Assembly: GCA_038222915.1 (NCBI GenBank)
Contig: JBBRHH010000175.1
Coordinates: 1-10,526, forward strand
Length of the DNA stretch: 10,526 nucleotides
Direction: 5' to 3'
Source: JBBRHH01 sp038222915
GTDB lineage: Bacteria > Planctomycetota > Phycisphaerae > Tepidisphaerales > Tepidisphaeraceae
Shown: positions 1-6,762 of the stretch, in pieces
Layout: every line of letters starts with the position of its first letter
Numbering within the stretch: position 1 is the stretch's first letter
Notes under the pieces: model-generated
What the model saw: only the letters and a program-made list of their open reading frames with translations
The model's database searches: none
Told to the model about the DNA's origin: nothing
Translations under genes and position numbers: made by a program

Positions 1-1132
1 CATACTTCATGTCCTGCGTCCCGAATGCCTCCCCAAACAAGACGATGCCATGTTTCGGCTCCGGCCACGGAAATTGCTCTCGAACTTGCGTGAACATCGC
101 CTTCATGTTGTCGGTCAGCGGCTCCCAGAACTCCGACTGCCGCATCCGAAGTTCATATCCACCGTCGCCGACCCGATAGACTTCCTCCGCCCGCAGATCG
201 ATGTCGTCCCCGATGCGCTTCGCCTCAACCACGCGCCAGAACTTCCCGCCGTCGTAAGGGAAGACATGGCCGACGGGCACCTCCATGCTCTGAAGAACCT
301 GCCGCTCGACAAGCTCGCCGGCCGTGAATCGGCGCACTAGCGGCGAGATTGCTTTCCGCCGCAACCCATGCGACCCGGCCGCCCACGTCCATTGCGGCAC
401 GCCGGCCGCATCCTCCTCAAGGATGAGTCCAACGCGGCAGTTTTTGCCGTGGATCTTCTCCGTAAAGACGACTTCCTCGCCGTCCGCTAGGACATCCGGA
501 TAGTTGGCCAGGTGCTCGATGTCGGTGTAGGCATGAAACGACGGATGCGCCGCCTCCACCTCGCCGTCGATATTCTCGATTGGCGGCTCCCACTTGGTCA
601 CGCCATAGTGCTCGCGCAGGTCCATGCCGACTTGCCAGTTTGGATCATCGCCCTGGGCCGGATCGATCTTCATGATGAACCCAAACGACTGCAGGCCGCG
701 CAAACGCGCCGCCCGCACACGCCCGCCTGGTGGGCGCACACCGGCCGCGTCGCGCGGAAGTTCCGCGCAGAACGCCATGGCTCCAGTTCGACCGGGCGTC
801 CCATCGCGCCATTCCACGTCGTTCCCGCAAAGGGCACACTTCCCATTATTGGGCTGCTGCGCCTGGGGAAGCTGCTGCGGCGATTTGTTCAGCGCCTTGC
901 ACCCCTTGGTCTTGCACACCTTGAAAGGACTGTTCGCCAGCGCCGGCGGCAGCACGCTGTCCGGCGGAAAATAAATGCACTTCTCCCCGGCCTTGAATTC
1001 ATACTCATTCAACGCAGGGTCGTACCCGACAACCGTCTTCCAGCCTTTGACGGTCGCGATGCCCAATCGGTCCGCGTACGGATGCTTCTCAACCGCCGCG
1101 ACCTCACAGACCTCAATCAACAACGTGCTCAT
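1..1132 (-). CDS. ATP-dependent RNA ligase, DRB0094/Rnl5-like (C-terminus cut by window edge)
   Basis: The reverse strand encodes at least 377 residues running off the left edge. Residues 1-65 look like the N-terminal OB domain of DRB0094-type RNA ligases (EVCEVAAVEKHPYADRLGIA, later YFPPDSVLPP), followed by RVRAARLRGLQSFGFIM at about 138-154. The nucleotidyltransferase domain follows, with motif I EKIHGKNCR at 225-233 (K226 the expected adenylated lysine), a likely motif Ia at AAGSHGLRR (251-259) and motif III VLFGEAFG at 364-371. Motifs IV and V lie outside the window. Such ligases seal nicked RNA through a covalent lysine-AMP intermediate, which suggests RNA repair. Between the two OB segments is an extra stretch of about 60-70 residues with C73-x4-C78 and C99-x2-C102, a possible zinc ribbon not usual in this family. 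ATG at 1132 is preceded by GGAG with 6 nt spacing. An intrinsic terminator lies just upstream. Confidence 0.88.
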   Translation of the reverse strand, partial: MSTLLIEVCEVAAVEKHPYADRLGIATVKGWKTVVGYDPALNEYEFKAGEKCIYFPPDSVLPPALANSPFKVCKTKGCKALNKSPQQLPQAQQPNNGKCALCGNDVEWRDGTPGRTGAMAFCAELPRDAAGVRPPGGRVRAARLRGLQSFGFIMKIDPAQGDDPNWQVGMDLREHYGVTKWEPPIENIDGEVEAAHPSFHAYTDIEHLANYPDVLADGEEVVFTEKIHGKNCRVGLILEEDAAGVPQWTWAAGSHGLRRKAISPLVRRFTAGELVERQVLQSMEVPVGHVFPYDGGKFWRVVEAKRIGDDIDLRAEEVYRVGDGGYELRMRQSEFWEPLTDNMKAMFTQVREQFPWPEPKHGIVLFGEAFGTQDMKY

Positions 1133-1146
1133 GACTTTCTCCAGCC

Positions 1147-1182
1147 AAAAAAAAGGCCCGACCAAAATGGCCGGGCCTTTTT
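1147..1182 (-). terminator. Strong intrinsic terminator just upstream of the RNA ligase Shine-Dalgarno
   Basis: Positions 1150-1164 and 1168-1182 form a 15-bp stem with a 3-nt loop (1165-1167). Read on the minus strand, the stem is fully paired with one G-U pair and is followed by a run of eight U residues ending at 1147. On the plus strand the same position is an A-C mismatch, so the minus strand is the better terminator. It sits after the channel gene (stop at 1429) and only 4 nt before the GGAG of the RNA ligase. It could therefore end the upstream operon, or act as an attenuator in the ligase leader. Confidence 0.85.
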
Positions 1183-1428
1183 AAAAATCAAAGTTCCGGC
1201 CAAATTATGGTGTGCTCATTCCGACGGAATTGAGCGCTGACTTAGCGATAAAAAGGGAGCTGATCGATACGACCAGAACACCGGCGCGAGCCGCGTTCCC
1301 AGCGCAGCCGGTCGTATGCAGAAGGTGTGAAATTCGATCACGCATTTCAAAAGGCGACTTCAGGCATCCTGATCGCCGGAAAGATTTATACCGCGTTCTT
1401 GCACCAAGGCAAGCACGCTCACGGGCGC
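1183..1428 (-). other. 246-bp gap between channel gene and RNA ligase; possible structured leader
   Basis: I find no convincing gene here. On either strand it contains an imperfect hairpin: ATACGACC at about 1267-1274 pairs with GGTCGTAT at about 1311-1318, with GC-rich internal segments (CCGGC/GCCGG and GCG/CGC) and a bulge. Nearer the ligase, minus-strand GGCCGG (1201-1196) could pair with CCGGCC (1174-1169), which belongs to the first arm of the terminator stem. That is the arrangement expected of an antiterminator. A promoter for the ligase probably lies in this stretch, but I cannot place one with confidence. Confidence 0.4.
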
Positions 1429-1836
1429 TCACGGCTGCTTCTTCTGCATCTCGGCCAGAATCTGCTGCAATGTCGAGAGGATCTCTTTCTGCTTCTCAGC
1501 CACCGCCGGGTCGGGCGGGCCATCCATTGCCTTGCTGGTCATGGCGGGGCCGATGGTCATGAGTGCTGTTCCGATCAGCTTGCCGACGGGCGTTTTGGCG
1601 AAGATGTCGCCGTAGCCTACTGACAGGCAGGTCGAGCAATAAATCATCGCATCGTAGATGTCCTTCACCTTTGGATTGTGCTGGCGCTCGGCCGCGAGAA
1701 ACAGGGTGCTGGCGACGCCAACCAGCGCGGCCGTGTTCTGGCATGGCTTGTCGCCAAGCGATGCGGCCCACTTGTCCAGCGACCAGTTTTCCGGAATCCG
1801 CAAGCCCCACGCGGCCAGGTCTTCTTTCACGTTCAT
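1429..1836 (-). CDS. Small two-TM potassium-channel-like pore protein
   Basis: This 135-residue protein has the plan of the Ion_trans_2 (two-TM K+ channel) fold. A hydrophobic segment at 34-50 is TM1. It is followed by a pore helix and filter reading YDAMIYCSTCLSVGYGDI (61-78), then TM2 at about 84-102 (VGKLIGTALMTIGPAM). The filter SVGYGD matches the K+ signature TVGYGD with Ser for Thr. Residues 112-132 are a short, charged, probably coiled helix (AVAEKQKEILSTLQQILAEM) that could tetramerise the subunit. There is no RCK or cyclic-nucleotide domain, so no gating ligand is visible. The start at 1836 is chosen for AGAGGA 5-6 nt upstream. A TTG at 1869, with GGAGG inside a hairpin, would add 11 residues. 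It follows the flotillin gene on the same strand by 77 nt, so co-transcription is likely. Potassium selectivity is inferred from the filter only. Confidence 0.72.
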   Translation of the reverse strand: MNVKEDLAAWGLRIPENWSLDKWAASLGDKPCQNTAALVGVASTLFLAAERQHNPKVKDIYDAMIYCSTCLSVGYGDIFAKTPVGKLIGTALMTIGPAMTSKAMDGPPDPAVAEKQKEILSTLQQILAEMQKKQP

Positions 1837-1874
1837 GGCAGTCCTCTTCATGTTCGCACATTCATCCAACGCAT

Positions 1875-1898
1875 CCTCCCCCGACTGAATCGGGGAGG
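1875..1898 (-). promoter_or_regulatory. Hairpin covering a GGAGG between flotillin and channel genes
   Basis: CCTCCCCCGA (1875-1884) pairs with TCGGGGAGG (1890-1898) around a 5-nt loop with one bulged C. On the minus-strand transcript the second arm contains GGGGGAGG, a strong Shine-Dalgarno-like sequence 5 nt before a TTG codon in frame with the channel gene. The stem would hide it. There is no U run, so it is a poor intrinsic terminator. It may tune channel translation or processing of the operon mRNA. Confidence 0.45.
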
Positions 1899-1913
1899 AG
1901 CAGCCGGCTGTGG

Positions 1914-3833
1914 TTACGCCCGGCGAATCGGCTTGCCGCTCGCATCCTTTACGGGAGTCGCTTCAACCACTACGACAGCCTCCGCAGGCGAGCCATTGCT
2001 CGACGGCGCCGGCATCGTCGGATCCGCAACTTTCACGTCGACCGGGGCGGCCGACAGTTGCGACACCAGCGAATTCACCATCTTCCCGAGCAGGTCCTGG
2101 GCATGCGGCGGCAAAGTCTTGAGCAATCCATCCGCGGCCGCGCCGTAGCTGGCGGCCCGCATGAACTCCTGCGACATCTTCGCCATCGTGGCGGGGTCGC
2201 CGAAGATCTGCATCTGCGCCTTGCCAAACATGCTGCCCATCGCCTGGGCCGCCTGGATGCGCACATCGCGGTCCGCGTCAATGCGCAGCTTCTCTAGCTC
2301 GAACTTCAATGCCGCGTCTTCGAACTCCTGCTTGTTCGACAGGCTCTGGCGCTCCACGTCCACCCGGGCCTGCTCGACGCCGACGCGCTCGCGCTCGACG
2401 TTGACATCGACCATCTTCAGTGCGCGCTCGCCGTCGGCCCGTTTGATACTCGCAAGAGAATCACCCTCGGCCAACCGCAGCTTGGCCTCATACTGCAACT
2501 CGGCGGCCTGCTTCTGACCTTCGGCCTGTTTCACCGCCATATACGCCATCACGTCCGCTTCGGTCTCTTCGCGGATCTTCTTCTCCTGAATCACCTGCTT
2601 GGCCGCGATGAGCTTCTTCTCGGCCTCGCGCTGGGCTTCGGTCGTCACCTGCACCGTCATGATCTTCTGCTTGGCGGTTTCGCGATCCGCTTCGGCCAGC
2701 AGCACGCCCGCCTGCGCGGCGGCGCGCTCCTGCTCCTTCTGGGCAACCGCGACTTCCTTCGTCCGCTCAGCCACCTCGACGGCCTGCTTCTTGAGAATCT
2801 CGGCCGTCTCCTGCTCGCGAATCTTGGAGATAAGCGTGACCTTCCGCAGGACCTGTGCCTGCTCAACGGCCAATGTCCGCTCCACTTCCGCGGTCTCTAC
2901 CAGCTTCATCTTTTCAATGTCGCGACGCGTGACCGCTTCATCCTGCGCGATCTTAAATTCAGCAATCTCGCGCTCCCGGCCGGCATTCACGTTCGCCACC
3001 TTCATCTTCTGCTCGGCCTCAAACTCCGCCTGGTCGCGCTGCATATCGAGCACGAGCTTGCGCGTGTGCACGTTCTTCTCCACGACCTGACGCTGAGCCT
3101 CCTGCTCAATCTCATTTCGCTCCACGCGGGCGCGCTGGGTGATCTCGGCGATCTTGCGAAGACCCTGCGCGTCGAAGACGTTTCGTTCTTGAAGTTGTGT
3201 TGGATCGGTCTGGTCAAGCGAAGAGATCGTGACCGATTCCAGCGTGAGACCGTTGCTCGCCAGGTCGTGCGTGACGATCTGCTGCACCGAGCTCGCAAAC
3301 TCATCGCGCTTGGAGTGGAGCTCCACCAGGTCCTTTGTAGCCGACACGGTGCGCAGCGCACTGACCAGCTTCTCCTGAACTAGCTCACTCACCGCGTCCG
3401 GCCGAACGTTTCGGCCGCCCAGCGATCGCGCCGCTTGCAGAATGTCATCCGAGTTCGCCTGCACCTTGATGTAAAACTCCGCCGAAAGATCGACGCGCAA
3501 GTTGTCCTTGGTGATGAGCGCATGCGGCCCATGCCGCTCCACATTCAGTCGCATCGTCTCCAGCGATACCGGAATGATCTGATGCACAACCGGCAGCACG
3601 ACCGTGCCGCCATCCTTGATCACGCGAGCGCCGCCCATGCCGGTGCGCACGAAGGCCATGTTGGCAGACGCTTTGCGGTAGAGCTTCGTGATCACCGAAG
3701 CGATGGCCACGATGACAAGAATCACCGCCCCAAGCGACGTCGAGGCCACTTTTGCCGAGCTTTCGAGTTGGGGAACGAACCACGGCCCGATCGTCAATGC
3801 CGCGCCGATGAGGAATCCAAGTACGAGAATCAT
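1914..3833 (-). CDS. yqiK: Flotillin-family membrane scaffold protein, YqiK-like
   Basis: This is a 639-residue SPFH/flotillin protein. Residues 3-20 and 34-51 are hydrophobic and probably membrane-inserted. The SPFH (Band 7) domain runs from about 52 to 240 and closely resembles E. coli YqiK as I recall it: KLYRKASANMAFVRTGMGG, then GGTVVLPVVHQIIPVS, LITKDNLRVDLSAEFYIKV, LHSKRDEFASSVQ and NGLTLESVTISSLDQTD. Residues from about 225 to 530 are a long, highly charged Glu/Lys/Arg/Ala-rich coiled coil, which in this family drives oligomerisation. The C-terminal 100 residues contain a Met/Ala-rich segment and a Pro/Val-rich tail. Flotillins organise membrane microdomains and recruit partner proteins. 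The gene lies 27 nt after the yqiJ-like gene, as in the E. coli yqiJ-yqiK pair, with AAAGGTGA before ATG 3833. The mini-channel gene downstream may encode a client. Confidence 0.92.
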   Translation of the reverse strand: MILVLGFLIGAALTIGPWFVPQLESSAKVASTSLGAVILVIVAIASVITKLYRKASANMAFVRTGMGGARVIKDGGTVVLPVVHQIIPVSLETMRLNVERHGPHALITKDNLRVDLSAEFYIKVQANSDDILQAARSLGGRNVRPDAVSELVQEKLVSALRTVSATKDLVELHSKRDEFASSVQQIVTHDLASNGLTLESVTISSLDQTDPTQLQERNVFDAQGLRKIAEITQRARVERNEIEQEAQRQVVEKNVHTRKLVLDMQRDQAEFEAEQKMKVANVNAGREREIAEFKIAQDEAVTRRDIEKMKLVETAEVERTLAVEQAQVLRKVTLISKIREQETAEILKKQAVEVAERTKEVAVAQKEQERAAAQAGVLLAEADRETAKQKIMTVQVTTEAQREAEKKLIAAKQVIQEKKIREETEADVMAYMAVKQAEGQKQAAELQYEAKLRLAEGDSLASIKRADGERALKMVDVNVERERVGVEQARVDVERQSLSNKQEFEDAALKFELEKLRIDADRDVRIQAAQAMGSMFGKAQMQIFGDPATMAKMSQEFMRAASYGAAADGLLKTLPPHAQDLLGKMVNSLVSQLSAAPVDVKVADPTMPAPSSNGSPAEAVVVVEATPVKDASGKPIRRA

Positions 3834-3860
3834 AAATCACCTTTCGTGTTTAATTCGATG

Positions 3861-4598
3861 TTATTTTGGCTGATCAGCCACATTCGGAACGACGCTGAAC
3901 CACCCCTGCCGGCTGTAGGCGACAAGCCGCACCTTCGCACCCTTGGCGATCACAGGTTGATCTGCCGGCGTTCGGCAGGGGACCTGAAAAAGATCGCCCT
4001 GTTCATCGCGAACGCTCACCATGCCAAATGTCTGATCGATGGAGTAAATGGCCTCGCCCACACCGCCCAACAGGTCATGCTTTCGCTGGGCATAGGTCTC
4101 GTTCATGGGCAGATATCGCGCCATGACCACAACCAACAGGCGGGCAATGACCAGCCCAACCCCCGCCGCAATCGGCGCGGATGCAAGCACAACATTGCCG
4201 CCCAATCGCGGCCAAAGGAGGTAGTTGGCGAGAAACCCAACCGCACCCCAAGAGATCATCATTACCATCAGCAACATGCTGAGCGGCACCCGTCCCACGC
4301 CCAGCCAGCTGAGCACCGATACATACACGGCCGACTGCGTATCAGACGATTCGGCATCGTGCGCATCCGCGCTGGAATCGGTATCGCCATCGGGATGATC
4401 GGCCGCCAGGTCATGATCGGCGCTCAGATCGTGATCTGCTCCCAGGTCATGGTCGACGCCAAGATCATGATCCACGCCGGCATCGGCATCGCCGAAGGTC
4501 AGCCCACTCGCTGTGTAAATGCCCAGGTAAACCAGGGCCAGTGCAAAGGGCAGGACGTAGATGAGATTCCACCACGAAGTTAGCCAATGTATTGTCAT
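3861..4598 (-). CDS. yqiJ: YqiJ-like OB-fold membrane protein (NfeD-related), flotillin partner
   Basis: This 245-residue protein has an N-terminal TM segment (about 11-31), an acidic His-Asp repeat linker (41-70), a Ser/Asp-rich stretch and two further TM segments (about 104-128 and 134-160). A C-terminal beta-rich domain of about 70 residues (GEAIYSIDQTFGMVSVRDEQ through VRLVAYSRQGWFSVVP) is consistent with the OB fold of YqiJ/NfeD-type proteins. The segment LSWLGVGRVPLSMLLMVMM resembles the YqiJ core. NfeD-type proteins are encoded beside flotillins and are thought to assist their microdomains. The ATG at 4598 has GGGAGAGG 3-4 nt upstream. The gene appears to be first in a minus-strand operon with the flotillin (27-nt gap). 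The internal repeat is not a standard part of the family and is noted separately. Confidence 0.82.
   Translation of the reverse strand: MTIHWLTSWWNLIYVLPFALALVYLGIYTASGLTFGDADAGVDHDLGVDHDLGADHDLSADHDLAADHPDGDTDSSADAHDAESSDTQSAVYVSVLSWLGVGRVPLSMLLMVMMISWGAVGFLANYLLWPRLGGNVVLASAPIAAGVGLVIARLLVVVMARYLPMNETYAQRKHDLLGGVGEAIYSIDQTFGMVSVRDEQGDLFQVPCRTPADQPVIAKGAKVRLVAYSRQGWFSVVPNVADQPK
4389..4478 (-). repeat. Five in-frame 18-bp repeats encoding (G/S/A)(V/A)DHDL
   Basis: Residues 41-70 of the YqiJ-like protein are five hexapeptide units: GVDHDL, GVDHDL, GADHDL, SADHDL and a diverged AADHPD. At DNA level these are 18-bp units around a TCATGATC core on the plus strand. The copies differ mostly at third positions, so the repeat is old enough to have drifted while keeping His-Asp. 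Five evenly spaced histidines flanked by aspartates could bind divalent metal, which is an inference. Confidence 0.85.
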
Positions 4599-4654
4599 AT
4601 GCCTCTCCCTCGAATTGCGTGCCCTGGAGGGAAGTGCCGTACGTTCTTTGATTG

Positions 4655-4682
4655 ACTATATCCACCCGGTCGGAGGCTACAA
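4655..4682 (-). promoter_or_regulatory. Possible sigma-70-like promoter for the yqiJ-flotillin operon
   Basis: Read on the minus strand, TTGTAG (4682-4677) and TATAGT (4660-4655) are separated by 16 nt. The -10 matches TATAAT at five of six positions, but the -35 matches only at TTG. It would start transcription about 50 nt before the yqiJ-like ATG. The same 132-bp gap must also hold the serB promoter. On the plus strand a TATAAG occurs at 4695-4700 without a recognisable -35. Confidence 0.3.
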
Positions 4683-4730
4683 GCGTATTCGGACTATAAG
4701 GTTTCGGCCTGTCTATACCGATGAGGTAGC

Positions 4731-6008
4731 ATGCCAGGCACCTTGTTTGCACCCGCTCCGCCACTACAATCCCCCGCTCCTTTGGCCGCCACGACGCAAT
4801 CCATTCTGCTGCTTCACATTACCGGCGAAGACCGCCCCGGCATCACCGCGTCGCTAACCAGCATTCTGGGAACACATGACATCGAGATTCTCGACGTCAA
4901 TCAAACTGTCATCCATAAGACGCTTCTTCTCGGCATGCTGATCCGCATTCCGCCGAAGGTGGAATCAACGTCGATTCTGAAAGACCTTCTCTTTACCGCC
5001 CATCACGCCGACCTGCGCCTTCGCATGACGCCGGTCGACGACGATCAATACGATGCGTGGGTCCAACGGCAGGGCAAGCCGCGCTTCATCCTCACGCTCC
5101 TCGCCCGCCGTCTTGCCGCAAAGCACATCGCCGCCGTCTCCACCGTAATGTCCGACCAGGGCCTGAACATCGACATCATCACCCGCCTCTCAGGCAGGCC
5201 GCCGCGCATCGATGACGCCCGGCCGCGCCGAGCCTGCGTCGAACTCTCTGTCCGCGGCCAGCCCAAGGACGAAGACGCCCTCCGCGCCGCCCTCATGCAA
5301 ACAACGCAGGAACATCCCATCGACATCGCTTGGCAGCGCGACAACATCTACCGCCGCATCCGCCGACTCGTCGCCTTCGACATGGACTCGACATTGATTC
5401 GCCATGAGGTGATCGACGAGCTCGCGCGCGAGGCCGGGGTGTATGAGCAGGTGTCGGCCATCACCGAAGCCGCCATGCGCGGCGAACTGGATTTCGACCA
5501 GTCGTTGACGCGGCGGGTGGCGCTCTTGAAAGGCTTGCCGGAATCGACGCTGGAATCGGTTGCCAAGCGATTGAACATGACCGAAGGCGCGGAACGATTG
5601 ATCGGCGCGCTCAAGTCGTTTGGCTACAAGACCGCAATTATTTCCGGCGGTTTTGCCTACTTTGGAAAGCACCTGCAGAAAAAACTGGGGATCGACTACG
5701 TGCGGACCAATGACCTGGAGATTGAGAACGGCGTGATGACCGGCCGGGTCAAGGGCGAGATCATCAATGCCCAGCGAAAAGCCCAGTTGCTCGAAGAAAT
5801 CGCCGGGCAGGAAAACATCTCACTCCAACAGACAATCGCTGTGGGCGACGGCGCGAACGACCTTCCCATGCTCGCCGCCGCGGGATTGGGGATCGCGTTT
5901 CATGCCAAGCCGATGGTGGCGAAGAGTGCGAAACATAAGATTTCCACGCTGGGGCTCGACTCGATTCTTTACCTCATCGGAGTAAGAGATCGCGATCTGG
6001 TGGAGTGA
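4731..6008 (+). CDS. serB: Phosphoserine phosphatase SerB with N-terminal ACT domains
   Basis: SerB hydrolyses O-phospho-L-serine to L-serine, the last step of the phosphorylated serine pathway in the cytoplasm. The 425 residues divide into a short Pro/Ala leader (1-22), a first ACT-like domain (about 23-100, ILLLHITGEDRPGITASLTS), a second ACT-like segment (about 117-200) and a HAD phosphatase domain (about 211-425). HAD motif I is FDMDST (216-221) with nucleophile D217 and acid/base D219. Motif II is IISGGF (303-308), a Lys follows in NAQRKAQLL, and motif III is GDGANDLPM (372-380). Two ACT domains match the long SerB form and suggest allosteric amino-acid control. ATG at 4731 follows GAGG with 4 nt spacing. 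The gene stands alone on the plus strand, divergent from the flotillin operon, and its last 35 bp overlap the convergent methyltransferase gene. Confidence 0.95.
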   Translation: MPGTLFAPAPPLQSPAPLAATTQSILLLHITGEDRPGITASLTSILGTHDIEILDVNQTVIHKTLLLGMLIRIPPKVESTSILKDLLFTAHHADLRLRMTPVDDDQYDAWVQRQGKPRFILTLLARRLAAKHIAAVSTVMSDQGLNIDIITRLSGRPPRIDDARPRRACVELSVRGQPKDEDALRAALMQTTQEHPIDIAWQRDNIYRRIRRLVAFDMDSTLIRHEVIDELAREAGVYEQVSAITEAAMRGELDFDQSLTRRVALLKGLPESTLESVAKRLNMTEGAERLIGALKSFGYKTAIISGGFAYFGKHLQKKLGIDYVRTNDLEIENGVMTGRVKGEIINAQRKAQLLEEIAGQENISLQQTIAVGDGANDLPMLAAAGLGIAFHAKPMVAKSAKHKISTLGLDSILYLIGVRDRDLVE

Positions 6009-6750
6009 CCTCGGGGCGGCGGCGGAAGCACATTGCATAAACGATGAAGCTGCGGAGCAGGCCGATGTGCCAGCGCCAGGGTTGTGTGATGGTGATGCTG
6101 GCGAGGTCGGGATGGGCTTCGATGGCTTGCTTCAGGGATCGCGGATCCAGGCCGACGAAGGACCGGCCCTGGCCGATCACGTTTCGCATGGCATCCGCGA
6201 GTTGATCGTCGGGGATATGGGCGAGCTCTTTGACGACATCGGATGAGGTGATGTCGATGGCGACGATGCCGAGACCGTTTTGGGCGAGTAGTCTTGCCAT
6301 CAGGGCCAGATGATTGGCACGAAGCTCTTTTACTTTCGGCAGCAACTGGACGAGGTCTTTGGACAGGAGCTTTCGGACGGGCTCGATCAGTTGGGAGAGG
6401 ACGCACGGCGAGAGGACGACGTCGAACTGGCCGGGATGAAAGTCTGCCGCAGTAAGGTTGACGGGAGCGTGCAGGTGGAGCGTGGCGGATGCCTGCACGT
6501 GCTGACGTTCCATTGCTTGCCGCAATGCGTCGGGATCAAGGTCAACAAGGTGGACCTGGGCAAATGTCTTTTGGGCCCAGTGAAGATCGAGGTCGTTGCA
6601 GTTGCCTGCGCCCAGGACGCAGAGCCGGCCGCCGTGTCCGGGGAGCATGAGTTGCTCGAGCTTCTGACGATGTGGGGCGAAGAGCTCCCATTGGCCGCGG
6701 GTGGTGCGGTTTTGGCGGGATTGCTCCAGGAGTGGATCGGTGGAGGTCAT
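5974..6750 (-). CDS. Class I SAM-dependent methyltransferase-like protein
   Basis: This 258-residue protein has a Rossmann-type SAM site. Motif I is RLCVLGAGNCNDLDL (42-56), followed by an acidic strand end VHLVDLDPDAL (66-76, D70 placed to bind the ribose hydroxyls) and a motif IV-like FDVVLSPCVLSQLIEP (109-124). The remaining half is helical and ends in a basic, aromatic tail (WRWHIGLLRSFIVYAMCFRRR, about 225-245). No substrate-specific domain is recognisable, so the target is unknown. The fold call is fairly safe and the activity is an inference. ATG at 6750 lies 12 nt after the stop of the upstream small membrane protein and has only a weak, distant GGAA, so translation is probably coupled. 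The last 35 bp are shared in opposite sense with serB, and no terminator is visible between them. Confidence 0.75.
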   Translation of the reverse strand: MTSTDPLLEQSRQNRTTRGQWELFAPHRQKLEQLMLPGHGGRLCVLGAGNCNDLDLHWAQKTFAQVHLVDLDPDALRQAMERQHVQASATLHLHAPVNLTAADFHPGQFDVVLSPCVLSQLIEPVRKLLSKDLVQLLPKVKELRANHLALMARLLAQNGLGIVAIDITSSDVVKELAHIPDDQLADAMRNVIGQGRSFVGLDPRSLKQAIEAHPDLASITITQPWRWHIGLLRSFIVYAMCFRRRPEVTPPDRDLLLR

Positions 6751-6762
6751 GTTTTGACCGGT

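Noticed and set aside
512..1240. Plus-strand open frame of 242 codons over the RNA ligase region
   Set aside because: It lies antisense to the clear RNA ligase frame, crosses the terminator hairpin and shows no family features.
1205..1432. Minus-strand 75-codon frame between the channel and ligase genes
   Set aside because: It has no ribosome site and no recognisable domain, and its composition looks like translated leader sequence. It overlaps the channel stop by a few bases only by chance.
3435..4583. Plus-strand 382-codon frame opposite flotillin and yqiJ
   Set aside because: It spans two real genes and their gap on the other strand, and its His/Arg-rich product is typical of an antisense frame in GC-rich DNA.
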